Origin: Spirosoma endbachense
Lineage (GTDB): Bacteria; Bacteroidota; Bacteroidia; Cytophagales; Spirosomataceae
Assembly: GCF_010233585.1 (NCBI RefSeq)
Contig: NZ_CP045997.1
Span: 5,814,654-5,878,653, forward strand
Direction of reading: 5' to 3'
DNA: 64,000 bases
Position 1 is the stretch's first letter, and each line of letters opens with the position of its first letter. Under the pieces are notes generated by a model. That model was given only the letters and a program-made list of their open reading frames with translations, was not told the origin of the DNA and ran no database searches. Shown one piece after another: positions 27,077 through 37,469 of the stretch. The translations under genes were made by a program, and so were the position numbers.

Positions 27077-28103
27077 TTAACGTGAACTCGGGATTAGTTC
27101 TGACTCAGAAATAGGCATAGGAGCCGTAGATGTAGATTTGTGGTGTCGAATCAACTCTCTACTCTACAAAACGCCTATGCCCCTGCAAATCTGCGAACAA
27201 AAACTGATTGAAATCTTTGTGACGGTAGATGATTTTCTCAAACCCTTTGAGCAGTATCTAACTCAGCGAGCTTTAGCCGATGGGCTGGGACTACCCACTC
27301 GTCAGCCTGAGCTTTGTTCAAGTGAAGTCATCACCCTACTGGTCTATTATGGCACCGGCCACCCGGCACCATTCAGGCTATAAAAACTTTCAGTATTATT
27401 ATGAGCGATTAGTGCTATCTCAGATGCACAGCTACTTCCCAAACCTGCTCAGCTACACCCGCTTTCTGGACTTGCTACCCCGCCACCTTATCCGCTTGTA
27501 TGGGCTGGCTCAATGGCTGTGTTTGCAAAGTGAGCGAACTGGCTGCTACTTTGCGGACTCGAAAAAGCTACCTGTCTGTGATAACAAGCGCATCCACAAT
27601 CATCGAGTTTTTGCGCACCTGGCCGGGCGGGGCAAGTCCTCAACGGGATGGTTCTATGGGCTAAAATTGCATTTGATTATCAACGAGTTAGGTCAAGTGA
27701 TGAACTTCATGCTGACCCCGACTAACGTAGCTGACAATAACGATACGGTCTTACGGCGACTGCTAAAAGGCTTGCTGGGGCGTTGCTATGCGGACAAGGG
27801 TTACCTCACTAAACTTTTTGAGGAGTTCTATCAACGTGGTCTTCGATTGGTGACCAAAGTGCGCCACAACATGAAAAATCAGTTGATTGAACTCGATGAC
27901 AAACTGCGGTTAAAGAAACGCGCCTTGATTGAGTCAGTGAATGATATTTTAATGAGTGTACAGGACATCGACCATACGCGCCATCGCTCGCCGATCAACG
28001 CCTTAGTGCATACACTAGCGGGCTTGGTGGGCTATCATTTCTACGATATTAAGCCTCGAGTTTATGTCAAACCTGTTCATTTCTAATCCCGAGTTCACGT
28101 TAA
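27077..28103 (+). mobile_element. IS982-family insertion sequence with intact ends
   Basis: Perfect 21-bp terminal inverted repeats (27077-27097 and 28083-28103, ttaacgtgaactcgggatta...) enclose a 1027-bp element with a single transposase region, the normal size for IS982. Target-site duplications are not obvious. Confidence 0.85.
27177..28086 (+). pseudogene. IS982-family transposase with one frameshift
   Basis: The first frame starts at ATG 27177 (MPLQICEQKLIEIFVTVDDF) and runs to SSEVITLLVYY. After a frame change near 27350-27370 the second frame continues HHSGYKNFQYYYERLV through the DDE core (CYFADSKKLPVCDNKRI; HLIINELGQVMNFMLTP; CYADKGYL) to PINALVHTLAGLVGYHF. The frameshift adds about 20 unusual bases. 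IS982 normally has one open frame, so this copy is probably inactive, though programmed frameshifting cannot be excluded from sequence alone. Confidence 0.8.
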
Positions 28104-29019
28104 CTTAAGGTATGAAAGGCCGAAAAGCTTATACCGAAAAGTGCATCACTAGTTTTCAGCTGTCCTGCCGCATCCCAACGCACAACCGCTCCAGCGGCCT
28201 GGTTCTACCGCCGACAATCACTCAAATAACGATACCGGTTTAGCCCGCCTATGGCGTATTCAACCGCCAGCGACGATCAGTTCGTACGTCAATAGTTGAA
28301 AGTCTCATGATACACCTCCACTAGTAATTCGATGAAAATTTTGCGCTAAACTTAAGCAGAAGTGCCTTGAATTACCCACATCGCCATGCATAGCCGTTGG
28401 GGAGAATCGCTAACTCATCGGCACAGTCAAAAAAGATAATCTCTTCACTTTCAGGCTCTAACACGTGTGCCAGAAAGCGGCCACTAGCTGATCGTTTGTG
28501 GGAAATTAACGCATGAAGGCAGCACCTATATTGGGTGTAATTAAAATATAGTACATAAATCGTCAGGAGTTGGCTGTACGTTTTTTGCTCAAGCCTGAGC
28601 TCGTACAATCAATCCATAGGCACTTCAGCAGCATTTTTTCCAGTCTCACAAATGACGAATTATCGGGGTGCTCCGTAGCGTACTTTTCCGCAGAACCACC
28701 CTATATAAAAGCGTGCAGCAATTAGGCGCCATTGAGAATGGTTCGGTTTTAGAGCAATCGAATGCGTAACGAATCAATTTTCAGGTTGACCCACATTGAC
28801 CTAAAGGCCGAAATGGTTCTGGCATATGATTACTACCTGATCGAATATTTTGTACAAATGTGGGCAGCCCCCACTGATGGAATCATTGGTACGGGTAAAC
28901 GTTGCCATACTGAACTGACCTGGTTAAAGGGGACAGTAGGATCATGCTTAATTTGGTATCCAGTGAGTAAAAGTTCGCATTATTCTTCCTTCCCTTTTGG
29001 AACATGACCAGTCAACTTA
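28104..29019. other. Gene-poor stretch, 916 bp
   Basis: No supported gene. A minus-strand frame at 28372-28608 (TTG start; LEPESEEIIFFDCADELAIL) looks weakly protein-like but short and without a family. The 28140-28290 part shows broken frames resembling transposon debris. Confidence 0.35.
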
Positions 29020-29877
29020 ATGATGAAAATTCATCTACCCATCATTTTTATGATCCTAGTGGCTTTCGCGGCTTTCGGACAGGGTAGCTCAACCTCTGGG
29101 CCAGGCCCGGTTGCCAACGAATGGAAATTTGGCGTTGCCCTCTGGACCTTCCATACGGTTAACTTCCCCGAGGCCTTGGCCAAAGTGGACAGTGCCGGAA
29201 TAACCTACATTGAGCCCAATACATTTCAGAAAGCGGGGCCTGCCTTAAACGATTCATCGATGAATCAGCTCTCAATAGGTGGTATAGCCAAACTTAGACA
29301 ACTGATTGATCAGCGACGCCTGCAGGCTGAATCAGTCTATATTGTGGGTGATAAAACGGTTAGTTCCTGGCAGAAACAATTCCAGATTGCGAAACAACTG
29401 GGCGCCAAATTTGTCACGGCTGAGCCGCCCTTAAACCTGTGGGATCAAATCGACAGTCTGGCCGGCCTCTATCGGATGAAAGTAGCCATTCATGAACATT
29501 GGAAAGGGGTAAGTCACTATTGGCATCCTGATTCGGTATTAGCTGCGCTCAAAAATCATCCAAACTTTGGGGCCTGTGCCGACCTAGGCCACTGGCCAAA
29601 GAGCGGGATCAATCCCGTGGATGCCTTAAAAAAACTCCAAGGCCATATTCTTGGAGTCCATCTAAAAGACATCGCGGCCTATAATGATCCTGGCTTAAAA
29701 GATGTACCGGTTGGCACAGGGGTGCTGGATTTTCCGGCCATTTTTCAGGAGTTGAAACGGCAGCACTTCCGGGGTCCCATTTATGTCGAGCGCGACGCCG
29801 AAGATAAGCCGAGTAATCTGCCATCTGTGCGTCAAACAAAAAATTATTATTACGATCAGCTAAAACGACTAAAGTAA
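29020..29877 (+). CDS. Secreted sugar phosphate isomerase/epimerase-like TIM barrel protein
   Basis: The 285-residue protein begins with a signal peptide (KIHLPIIFMILVAFAAFGQG), followed by an AP-endonuclease-2/xylose isomerase-like barrel: WTFHTVNFPEALAKVDSAGI, ITYIEPNTF, AIHEHW, FGACADLGHW, ILGVHLKDI and PIYVERD. The metal-binding His, Asp and Glu residues of these motifs are present. Members of this family in Bacteroidota are exported and act on sugars or inositol derivatives, but the substrate is unknown. Of the two adjacent ATGs, the first is used. It is monocistronic. Confidence 0.75.
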   Translation: MMKIHLPIIFMILVAFAAFGQGSSTSGPGPVANEWKFGVALWTFHTVNFPEALAKVDSAGITYIEPNTFQKAGPALNDSSMNQLSIGGIAKLRQLIDQRRLQAESVYIVGDKTVSSWQKQFQIAKQLGAKFVTAEPPLNLWDQIDSLAGLYRMKVAIHEHWKGVSHYWHPDSVLAALKNHPNFGACADLGHWPKSGINPVDALKKLQGHILGVHLKDIAAYNDPGLKDVPVGTGVLDFPAIFQELKRQHFRGPIYVERDAEDKPSNLPSVRQTKNYYYDQLKRLK

Positions 29878-30153
29878 ATCAGGGTATCGAAAGGCATCCC
29901 CTTATCTATAATTCCAGCTAGCGATTAACGCATTGGTCATACATATATTTTAAATTTCTGAGAGCGCTTGCTTCCTTTTATTGGGCAAAGGCGCACCGAA
30001 AAATCAATTAGCGGGTTATCCCGATCTCCTTCGCAAAAATTATTAAAAACTTGTTTGAAATGGGAATCGGGTTCAATTCTAACTGGTTGTCAATGGTTAA
30101 TCATAGCCAATGGAGGGCAGTTAAAACCCACAACTGTATTCCCACAAATCCAT

Positions 30154-31071
30154 TCAGGTGATTGACCCAAGCCTGCTGTTGACTCGTTTGACCCGCTTAA
30201 TTTCCGCTTCACGAAATTCTTTCGGCGTGACACCCGCTTGCTTTTTGAAGAATTTAGTGAAGTAGGATGTGTCTTCAAAATTAAGTTTGTAAGCGATTTC
30301 AGCAACGGTCAAATCCAGATTTACCAGTTGCCGTTTGGCTTCCATGACGATTCGGATTCGGATGACCTCGCCAGATGAGACACCCATAAATTGACGGCAA
30401 ATGGCATTGAGGTAGTTCGGCGTTATAAAGAGTTTTCCGGCATACTCTTTCGGCAATCGTAACGTATTGTAATTAAGCTCAATAAGCCTTTGGAAATTTT
30501 TGAAAATAGTATAATTGTGAAGGGATGTCTTTTCGCTTTTTTCGGCGTCATTGAGCCGGTTTATCGTGATGAATAATTGGATCAAAATAGCCCGAACCAT
30601 GTCCAGTCCGAACGTAGAATCGGCAGTGCTTTCGTTTAAGAGATCATCGAAATACTGCTTTACTTTTGATTGGATTGCCTCCGGAATATCAACAACCGAA
30701 TCGTTGACAATGCCATTAAAAAACGCGAACTGGCTTAGGAAATCAGACCGGGCCATAAAGGAATGGAAGAAGGAGCCGGAGAAATTGATGACATACCCAT
30801 CTACATGACCTTCAAAACTCCAGCTATGAACCTGCCCTGGAATCATAAAGTAAATCTGGTAAGGACGTACCGGAAACGTATGAAAATCAATATCGTGAGT
30901 GCCGCCACCTTCCAAAAACAGGATCAGGTGATAAAAGTCGTGCTTGTGAGCTAAATGCAGGTTTTTATGAACAGCCAGATAAGGAGCAAACCGACTGATC
31001 TGTATATCCTTTTGATTAGAAAGAGATAGCGTGTCGATAGTGTATACTGGGATGTCCTTATTTGTCATCAA
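30154..31071 (-). CDS. AraC-family transcriptional regulator, last gene of the Nit1C-like operon
   Basis: The 305-residue protein has an N-terminal cupin-like ligand domain (HKHDFYHLILFLEGGGTHDI ... PYQIYFMIPGQVHSW) and a C-terminal double helix-turn-helix (LFITPNYLNAICRQFMG; TVAEIAYKLNFEDTSYFTKF; GVTPKEFREAE). It begins 21 bases after the stop of the preceding small gene on the same strand, so it is probably cotranscribed with the seven nitrilase-cluster genes and may control them. Other Nit1C clusters use a different type of regulator, so an AraC member is a variant worth noting. The inducer is unknown. Confidence 0.85.
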   Translation of the reverse strand: MMTNKDIPVYTIDTLSLSNQKDIQISRFAPYLAVHKNLHLAHKHDFYHLILFLEGGGTHDIDFHTFPVRPYQIYFMIPGQVHSWSFEGHVDGYVINFSGSFFHSFMARSDFLSQFAFFNGIVNDSVVDIPEAIQSKVKQYFDDLLNESTADSTFGLDMVRAILIQLFITINRLNDAEKSEKTSLHNYTIFKNFQRLIELNYNTLRLPKEYAGKLFITPNYLNAICRQFMGVSSGEVIRIRIVMEAKRQLVNLDLTVAEIAYKLNFEDTSYFTKFFKKQAGVTPKEFREAEIKRVKRVNSRLGSIT

Positions 31072-31092
31072 TAGCTTCCGGTTAGGCAGGAA

Positions 31093-31365
31093 TTAAAGAA
31101 TTTTTATCAGCTGATTTTTATCATTGATCGACGCCATTCGTGCTTTTAATCGGGCTAACTCGCCCATTGCCGATGTACATTCAAAGCCATAACGTTCATA
31201 AACGCGCTGGCTAGCCAGTTGTAAGGCCTGTGAGATTCGTTCGTCGAAATCCTGGATCGATAAAGAATCCCCTGATTTTATATATTGAAGCAGCACAGTC
31301 GATGGGGAATAAATACTATCCTTCTGTTTATCTGGCCATTCAATGGTTACGTTCACTTCAGGCAT
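31093..31365 (-). CDS. MSMEG_0570-family nitrogen starvation response protein (NitG-like)
   Basis: This small 90-residue protein matches the MSMEG_0570 pattern: MPEVNVTIEWPDKQKDSIYS, a YSPSTVLLQYIKSGD stretch and ALQLASQRVYERYGFECTSA. It is always found with the nitrilase and radical SAM genes of the Nit1C cluster, and its biochemical role is not known. It starts 3 bases after the stop of the AIR synthase-like gene, so it is translationally coupled. Confidence 0.8.
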   Translation of the reverse strand: MPEVNVTIEWPDKQKDSIYSPSTVLLQYIKSGDSLSIQDFDERISQALQLASQRVYERYGFECTSAMGELARLKARMASINDKNQLIKIL

Positions 31366-31368
31366 GAT

Positions 31369-32322
31369 TTACTGAATTAAGTTTATGAGTGATTTCTCCT
31401 TGTCTAAATATACAACTATGTTCTGATTTCCAGTGATAGTTCCAATTGCTTTGCATTGAATATGGTGTGAGGTGAACAAATCAATGCAGGCATTTTCAGT
31501 ACCTGGTTTACACGTAAACAGGTAGCCAAAGCTGGGAAAACTGATCAGCCATTTTTCCCAATCAACACCATCGGGTCTGGGAATCTGTTCCAGATACAAT
31601 TCTGCGCCAACGCCAGAGGCTTTCACGAACATAGCAAGCGTACCAATGATCCCGCCCATACTAATGTCTTTGGCCGCGGCCGAAAGTCCCCGGTTGGCCA
31701 GTTCGTACATGAGCGACAGGTTAGCCCGGAGGTGAATGGGATTAGCCGTGGTCGACGCATTCCAGAAGGGGTAATTCTGGTAATAACTGCCATCCATATC
31801 AACGGCCATCAGTAACGTTTCGGATTGCCGGGCGCCTTTACTTTCCAACAATTTTTTGGCTTTACCAAGAATAGAAACCGCCAGATGACGGCTCTCGGTA
31901 TGGTAACAGGTATGCCCGCCGACGATCGGTACTCCATAAGCCGCCGAAGCCGCCATCATACCCTCCCAGATTAGGGTGCCCTGTTCCTGGTCTTTCATCC
32001 ATATAACATCCGTTACCGCCATGGGCAAACCACCCATCGAGCAGATGTCGCTGATATTGACCATAATGGATGAATAACCCGCAAACCAGGGTGCTGCCTC
32101 CAGAAAACTTGTAATGATTCCTTCGGAGGAAAACAGAAGATGATCGCCGTGGCCATCGGGAATTACAGCGCAATCGTCGCCGAGGAAAATCTGGTGCGAC
32201 TGTTGATCAAACGGGTCCTGGTAAGTAACATAATCGCCAAGGGTTGAATACGTCTGATCAATTGTAAGTTTATCGCTTACCGAACGTTGAGCAAGCACAT
32301 ACGCCAATATGTTTTGCAGCAT
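31369..32322 (-). CDS. sll0787-family AIR synthase-like protein (NitF-like)
   Basis: The 317-residue protein resembles PurM/ThiL-type ATP-binding enzymes: LGDYVTYQDPFDQQSHQIFLG, GDDCAVIPDG near residue 48, MVNISDICSMGGLPMAVTDV and ISMGGIIGTLAMF. The PurM fold binds ATP and activates amides or formyl groups, and in Nit1C clusters this member is conserved but uncharacterised. It sits 3 bases after the flavoprotein gene in the same operon. Confidence 0.82.
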   Translation of the reverse strand: MLQNILAYVLAQRSVSDKLTIDQTYSTLGDYVTYQDPFDQQSHQIFLGDDCAVIPDGHGDHLLFSSEGIITSFLEAAPWFAGYSSIMVNISDICSMGGLPMAVTDVIWMKDQEQGTLIWEGMMAASAAYGVPIVGGHTCYHTESRHLAVSILGKAKKLLESKGARQSETLLMAVDMDGSYYQNYPFWNASTTANPIHLRANLSLMYELANRGLSAAAKDISMGGIIGTLAMFVKASGVGAELYLEQIPRPDGVDWEKWLISFPSFGYLFTCKPGTENACIDLFTSHHIQCKAIGTITGNQNIVVYLDKEKSLINLIQ

Positions 32323-32325
32323 AGA

Positions 32326-33618
32326 TTACGCATCAGTTGAATCCAGAGCCGAAACGGTAGCTGGCAGGTTTTTCTCGATACTTTCCAGTAAATACTCGGC
32401 GTCTTTGCCCACACCCGAGAAACGCGCCGAGCCCCAGGTGTTTTGCCAGGTAAGGCCCAGGAAATACAACCCATCTACTGCCGTAACTCCCCGTTGATGA
32501 ACAGGATGTCCCCGTTCGTTGAGTACCGGTAGTTTGAGCCATGAATAATCCATTCCAAATCCAATGCACCAGACTATGGAGGTGATATTGGTATTTTCAA
32601 GTAGTACAGAGGTCACTTCGCTGGCGGGCTCCCAAACCGGAACATAGGTCGGTACGGTAGGCGCTTCGATCTGGTTGTCGAGAATATACTGGTCAATTCT
32701 TTTTTTGATGTTTTCCGATACCTTGTCGGCATAGTCAAGGTGCTCTTTTAGATTGGGGGCAAAAACCAGTTCTGAATCGCTTACGTCATTGAGCACCCCA
32801 TACAGTTTCATGCCTTCGAGGGCGAACTTGCGCAGGTCAATTTCGCGTCCGCCATCGCGCCCGGTTACGTAGTGATTGGTTTTATCGCGTACGTTCTCAC
32901 CTTCCGGATGTTTGTCGACGGGGATATCGTAGTACTGCATCATATCAAGCCATTCGACAACATCTTTTCCCCGATACAGCCGTGCACACCGGGGCGCTTT
33001 ACCCACGCACAAGTGTACATTACGCCCTGCCAGATGAAGATCTTCGGCGATTTGCGCTCCCGACTGCCCGGTGCCCACAACCAGTACGTCACCTGCTGGC
33101 AAGCTTTCTGGATTTTTGTAATGGGCCGAGTGAACGTGCGCTATATACGTCGGAAATTTTTCGGCTAATTTTGGCAAGGGAGCCGAGTGAAAATTACCAA
33201 TGCAGACAACCACCTGACTGGCCGTGTAGATGCCTTCATTGGTTAGAACGGTAAATGAATCGGTCAGTGGTTCCCTGGAAACGGCCAGCACCTCAACACC
33301 CTCTTTTACCGGCGGATCAAAGCTGGCAGCATAACCTTCCAGGAAGTCCACAATTTCATCTTTAACCATGAATCCATAAGGATCATTGCCCGTATAGGAA
33401 TAGCCGGGTAGATTACATTGCCAGTTAGGCGTAACTAAACAGAACGTGTCCCAGCGATAACTTCGCCAGGAATCGGAGATTCGTTTCTTCTCGAACACGA
33501 CATGGTCAATCCCTTTCTGTTTGAGTAAGTAGCTAATGGAGAGGCCAGCCTGTCCTGCGCCAATGACGATTACCTCATATTGGTTTTTCATACTGGTACG
33601 TATTTTCAGGTGATTCAA
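32326..33618 (-). CDS. MSMEG_0569-family flavin-dependent oxidoreductase (NitH-like)
   Basis: The 430-residue protein has an FAD motif (VIVIGAGQAGLSISYLLKQKG, residues 16-36), a flavin monooxygenase-like SYRWDTFCLVTPNW, an NADPH motif (VLVVGTGQSGAQIAEDL) and a C-terminal GLYFLGLTWQNTWGSARFSG. It belongs to the flavin-containing monooxygenase superfamily and is the oxygenase expected in Nit1C clusters. It lies between the acetyltransferase and AIR synthase-like genes. The first ATG at 33618 and an internal Met 9 residues in (MKNQYEVIVIG) are both possible; the internal one is closer to the family start. Confidence 0.85.
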   Translation of the reverse strand: MNHLKIRTSMKNQYEVIVIGAGQAGLSISYLLKQKGIDHVVFEKKRISDSWRSYRWDTFCLVTPNWQCNLPGYSYTGNDPYGFMVKDEIVDFLEGYAASFDPPVKEGVEVLAVSREPLTDSFTVLTNEGIYTASQVVVCIGNFHSAPLPKLAEKFPTYIAHVHSAHYKNPESLPAGDVLVVGTGQSGAQIAEDLHLAGRNVHLCVGKAPRCARLYRGKDVVEWLDMMQYYDIPVDKHPEGENVRDKTNHYVTGRDGGREIDLRKFALEGMKLYGVLNDVSDSELVFAPNLKEHLDYADKVSENIKKRIDQYILDNQIEAPTVPTYVPVWEPASEVTSVLLENTNITSIVWCIGFGMDYSWLKLPVLNERGHPVHQRGVTAVDGLYFLGLTWQNTWGSARFSGVGKDAEYLLESIEKNLPATVSALDSTDA

Positions 33619-33631
33619 CGCGTAAGAAATC

Positions 33632-34216
33632 TCAACCCAATTGCAATTGATGCAATGATTTCTGCGAAGGGGTATAGAATTCGAGATTGCATTTCATGTG
33701 GTAATGCAGTTTTCCGAAAACGTACTTTGGCTCACCGGTTTGCCAGTGCATTCGATTAAAGAAGGTTACATTCTGCTCCTGCACGTAGGCATAAAATTCC
33801 CGGCAACCTAGCGAAAGCGCTGTCGATACAGCCTTAAAAATCAGCGACCCGCCTATGGTCTGGGTAAACGGATAAATCGGGTGCTGATCGTTGAATAGGC
33901 CCGAGGTCTGAAACTGGGATAGTTTTCGATACGGTTTTGCCACCCCCAGTCGGCCGCCCCACCACACACCTGGGCTACGTTCATCGATGCGAACAATACC
34001 AACGACCTCATCCAACTGACCCGAATAACTGCTTTCGGCAATGATTGGCAACGCCCTTTCGTCGATTGAATCGCGGTCTGATTCGTCAAAAATGCGTTGC
34101 TCGTCGCAAAAAATCTGTCGGCGCAAGTCCCAGTATTGGTTGATTTGCCAGGCATCTTGGGCAAAATCAAACGTTATATGACTTGCTCTGTACGCGATCG
34201 GTTTCTCAATAATCAT
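33632..34216 (-). CDS. MSMEG_0567/sll0786-family N-acetyltransferase (NitE-like)
   Basis: The 194-residue GNAT-fold protein carries RRQIFCDEQRIFDESDRDSI, VGIVRIDER, WWGGRLGVAKPYRK (the acetyl-CoA-binding turn) and a C-terminal CREFYAYVQEQNVTFFNRM. This member is diagnostic of Nit1C clusters. The acceptor is unknown. It starts 33 bases after the radical SAM stop. Confidence 0.82.
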   Translation of the reverse strand: MIIEKPIAYRASHITFDFAQDAWQINQYWDLRRQIFCDEQRIFDESDRDSIDERALPIIAESSYSGQLDEVVGIVRIDERSPGVWWGGRLGVAKPYRKLSQFQTSGLFNDQHPIYPFTQTIGGSLIFKAVSTALSLGCREFYAYVQEQNVTFFNRMHWQTGEPKYVFGKLHYHMKCNLEFYTPSQKSLHQLQLG

Positions 34217-34249
34217 GGGAACGGCAGATTTGAGGTTGAACGTCTATAC

Positions 34250-35359
34250 TTATGCCAGAGCCATCGTTTTGGCCATTTTCTCAAACGATTTCAGGGTCGA
34301 ACACGCCCCACATTTAGCACAACCTGCTTTCATTTTTGTCGAGGTAATCCCCCCTTCGGCAATGAGGCTGCCTACCTCGGAGAGGACTCGTTGCATGAAA
34401 GCGTGGTTTGGGGTTGGGTGGTTTTCCAATGGCGTTCCACTTACGGGAACAAACGGCACCACAAACGGATAAACCCCAATATCGACCAGCTCACGACTGA
34501 TCCTGATGAGCGCTTCTTCGGAATCGCCCAGTCCTGCCAGCAGATAGGTCGAAACCTGACCTCTGCCAAACACAGCTACCGCTGCTTTGAAGGCATCCAT
34601 GTAGTAGCTGATAGAAACCTCAGCTTTACCCGGCATGATCCGTTGACGAACATCTTCTTCCACTGCTTCCAGGTGCATCCCCAGTGCGTCGGCACCGGCC
34701 TCTTTCAGCCGTTCGAACCAGATGAAATCGGCGGGCGGTTCACATTGTACCTGAACCGGAATATCAACGCTTGCCTTAATAGCTCGAACGCTTTCACAAA
34801 GCACTTTAGCCCCCCGGTCGGGCGTTGAGGGTGTACCTGTGGTTAAAACAAATTGCTCAACACCATCGAACTCGACAGCCGCCCTGGCCACTTCGGCCAG
34901 CTGAAACGGACGCTTATACGAAATAGTCCGTTTCTGTTTTAACGACTCGCCAATAGCGCAAAACTGACAGGAGGTGCTTTTGTCGCCGTAGCGCACACAA
35001 TTCTGGAGAACCGTTGTAGCCAGTACGTTATGGCTATGAAGTTGCGCTATTTTCCAGAACGGAACACCGTCGGACGTCGTGTACGAATAGAACTTAGGCT
35101 GTTTTGGGAATACGATCATCCCAACGAACGTTTCGTTTTTGAATAGCTTCGAAACGCCCAGTAAATTTGGTTCTTCGGCTGAATAAGGCGATCGTAAGGA
35201 GGCTGCATTATGGACGGGTACCATAATCGTGGCGTCTCCCAGCCGAACCGCTTTATGATCGGTTGGGCCCGCTCCACCTTTCCGACCACCCTTGTCAGAG
35301 AATCCATCCAACCGTAACCCATACGCCTGTAGTTCAGTCAATAACTCTGGAGTGTTCAT
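34250..35359 (-). CDS. MSMEG_0568-family radical SAM protein (NitD-like)
   Basis: The 369-residue protein has an unusual iron-sulfur motif with C121, C131 and C134 ([20 protein letters not shown]), a radical SAM barrel ([49 protein letters not shown]) and a C-terminal cysteine cluster GCAKCGAC that may hold a second cluster. It overlaps the nitrilase gene by 4 bases (ATGA), a sign of tight coupling. The reaction in the pathway is not known. Confidence 0.87.
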   Translation of the reverse strand: MNTPELLTELQAYGLRLDGFSDKGGRKGGAGPTDHKAVRLGDATIMVPVHNAASLRSPYSAEEPNLLGVSKLFKNETFVGMIVFPKQPKFYSYTTSDGVPFWKIAQLHSHNVLATTVLQNCVRYGDKSTSCQFCAIGESLKQKRTISYKRPFQLAEVARAAVEFDGVEQFVLTTGTPSTPDRGAKVLCESVRAIKASVDIPVQVQCEPPADFIWFERLKEAGADALGMHLEAVEEDVRQRIMPGKAEVSISYYMDAFKAAVAVFGRGQVSTYLLAGLGDSEEALIRISRELVDIGVYPFVVPFVPVSGTPLENHPTPNHAFMQRVLSEVGSLIAEGGITSTKMKAGCAKCGACSTLKSFEKMAKTMALA

Positions 35360-36327
35360 AGCTGGTCAATGTTTTCCTTGATGGCAATGCGCTTATCACT
35401 GACGTCAATATGTCTGTAAGCCGTTTTGTCGACTACCAAAGACAGCAACTCGGGTCGGGAATAATGACCAACCGAGTCCATCATCCGCTTGCGTTTATCA
35501 ATCAGCTTCATATCGAGGTCTGCATACAGAATACCTTCACCCTCGGTTAGCGGAGTTGCCAGATGCTTCCCCTCCGGTGAAATAATCATGGTATTGCAGC
35601 CCCCTCTTAGTGCTTTTTGCAGCTTATCATCCGATGTAATTGATTTAATCTGCTCGTCGTCCAGCCAGCCCGTTGCATTGATGACAAAACAGCCACTCTC
35701 CAGGGCATGATGACGCATGGTAACTTCCATTTGGTCGGCAAAGATTGGCCCCACGAGCGAGCCCGGAAACTGACTACAGTGAATCTCTTCATGGTCGGCC
35801 ATCAGGGCATACCGGGCCAGCGGATTGTAATGCTCCCAGCAGGCCAGCACCCCGATCCGGGCAATCGTCGTATCAACTGCTTTTAGCCCACTGCCATCGC
35901 CTTGCCCCCAAATCATTCGTTCATGATAGGTGGGTGTAATCTTTCGTCGTTTGAGCACAATCTGGCCATCCGTATCAAAAACAAGCTGGGTATTGTACAA
36001 CGTACCATAGTCCCGCTCATTGACGCCTAATACGACGACGATTCCACATTCTTTTGCTGCAGAGGCAACAAGTGCCGTAATGGGCCCAGGTATGACAACT
36101 GCTTCGTTATATAAGGCCAGATGCTCGGGCCCCTGTAGAACAGGCGGGAGGACGAATGAAAAGTACGGGTAATTCGGTACGCATGTTTCAGGAAATACGA
36201 TGATATTAGCCCCCTGAGAAGCGCTTGCGCGAATCATGTCACAAATTTTTTCAGTGGTGGCAAGGCTATCATTCAATACCGGTTTCAATTGAGCAGCCGC
36301 AGCTTTGATAACAGACTTAGAGGCCAT
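35356..36327 (-). CDS. Nit6803-family nitrilase (NitC-like)
   Basis: The 323-residue protein is a carbon-nitrogen hydrolase with the catalytic triad visible: E47 in [14 protein letters not shown]129 in [13 protein letters not shown] and C163 in [12 protein letters not shown]. Nit6803-type enzymes hydrolyse nitriles to acids and ammonia. In a Nit1C cluster the enzyme is linked to nitrogen supply and growth on cyanide as the nitrogen source in some bacteria. It overlaps the radical SAM gene and follows the MSMEG_0572-type gene by 21 bases. Length is normal and the triad is intact. Confidence 0.9.
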   Translation of the reverse strand: MASKSVIKAAAAQLKPVLNDSLATTEKICDMIRASASQGANIIVFPETCVPNYPYFSFVLPPVLQGPEHLALYNEAVVIPGPITALVASAAKECGIVVVLGVNERDYGTLYNTQLVFDTDGQIVLKRRKITPTYHERMIWGQGDGSGLKAVDTTIARIGVLACWEHYNPLARYALMADHEEIHCSQFPGSLVGPIFADQMEVTMRHHALESGCFVINATGWLDDEQIKSITSDDKLQKALRGGCNTMIISPEGKHLATPLTEGEGILYADLDMKLIDKRKRMMDSVGHYSRPELLSLVVDKTAYRHIDVSDKRIAIKENIDQL

Positions 36328-36348
36328 AGGAGAGCTGTTTAGCCAGAC

Positions 36349-36831
36349 TTATAATGTCCAGGTGTCGAAAATGAATGCGCTTTCTTTGCGGTGCAGAAGT
36401 TGAATGTCAAGCACGTCAAGCGGGCTAATGGGGATAATTCCTGGCAGTAAGTTCGGCTCACCCATGCCATATAGTGCTTGTAGGGCAAAACGACAGGCGT
36501 ATATTTTCCCACCCTCAGCAATGAATTTTAGTAGCCTGTCGGAATAAGCCATATGACCGGGAAACGCTTCATCGCCAATTTTCGGAAACCCCCGTTGTAC
36601 ACCGAGCAACACGCCAGGACCATACAAAAGAATAGACGTTTCGAAGCCTTTACGGAGCAGACGAGTTGCGGTCAGGATGTTAACCAGACCAATAGATCCT
36701 TCAAAAGCGACGGTGTGGAAGGTTACCAGCGCCTTTTGACCGGGCTCGGCTTTCACATCCTCAAACACCTTTTCTTCATAGTCGACAAAGAAATCTCCTG
36801 TCTTGTGTTGGGCAATATCAACATTAGGCAT
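36349..36831 (-). CDS. MSMEG_0572/sll0783-family nitrogen starvation response protein (NitB-like), first gene of the operon
   Basis: This 160-residue protein matches the family: [39 protein letters not shown], a [20 protein letters not shown] stretch with a glycine-rich turn, and a C-terminal [20 protein letters not shown]. The cyanobacterial homologue sll0783 is needed for normal polyhydroxybutyrate build-up under nitrogen limitation. It is the promoter-proximal gene of the seven-gene operon, preceded by a 320-bp AT-rich gap. Confidence 0.82.
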   Translation of the reverse strand: MPNVDIAQHKTGDFFVDYEEKVFEDVKAEPGQKALVTFHTVAFEGSIGLVNILTATRLLRKGFETSILLYGPGVLLGVQRGFPKIGDEAFPGHMAYSDRLLKFIAEGGKIYACRFALQALYGMGEPNLLPGIIPISPLDVLDIQLLHRKESAFIFDTWTL

Positions 36832-36877
36832 AGCAAAGCGATTAAGTTTGATTTTAAACTGTTTTTATTTATTTTCT

Positions 36878-36885
36878 CAAAATTA
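36878..36885 (-). promoter_or_regulatory. Candidate Bacteroidota -7 box upstream of the nitrilase operon
   Basis: The minus strand reads TAATTTTG here, matching the Bacteroidota -7 consensus TAnnTTTG, 47 bases before the first start codon. A clean -33 box was not found. A short inverted repeat (aaaactgg at 36935-36942 and ccagtttt at 36963-36970) further upstream could be a regulator site. Confidence 0.35.
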
Positions 36886-37138
36886 ATCCCTAAAAAGATT
36901 TGATTTTAAAGATATTTCTGGAGGTTTTTACATAAAAACTGGAATTTATCATTGAAAATAAACCAGTTTTATAAAATCTATAAATTTTACAATACAGATT
37001 TTAGGCATTTAAACGGAGATGATGTAGAGTGCTACCAGGTTTTTGAACAGGAGTCCTGACAGCAGGATAATGAAGTAGCTTCCGAGGCTTGTTACCGGGC
37101 TGGACTAGTTCATCTTTTCTTAATCTATAGCTGATTAA

Positions 37139-37461
37139 GGTATAGGTCAGCCTTTTACTTCCTTTGTCGAGCGTTGGATATTACAAGTGTTACTGGATGC
37201 TTATAGCGTTCCTTATTACATCGGCTTCGGCCAGATGCTCGATTAGATAGTAATGCATCAGAGCGACTCCTTTTACTGGAGATATTGATAAAGCACGGAC
37301 TGGATGTTTTTGATGGTCGCACCGACGTACTGAGTCGCTGGCTACATGGGCCTTTACCGGAACTCCGACACCAGGCACCCGTTACGCTCTTAGATACCAC
37401 CATTGGCTTTAGCATGGTGCATACCGTGTTGGGGCGCATTGAACATGGCGTCTACTCCTAA
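37139..37461 (+). pseudogene. Xre/MbcA/ParS-type antitoxin, truncated and frameshifted
   Basis: The last frame before the RES gene reads EILIKHGLDVFDGRTDVLS, then APVTLLDTTIGFSMVHTVLG and RIEHGVYS, which is the C-terminal DUF2384 domain of Xre/ParS antitoxins. An N-terminal part (FVERWILQVLLDAYSVPYYI) is in another frame, joined by a frameshift near 37237, and has no ATG start. It ends 8 bases before the toxin ATG, as in intact pairs. Confidence 0.65.
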
Positions 37462-37469
37462 AATTTGGC

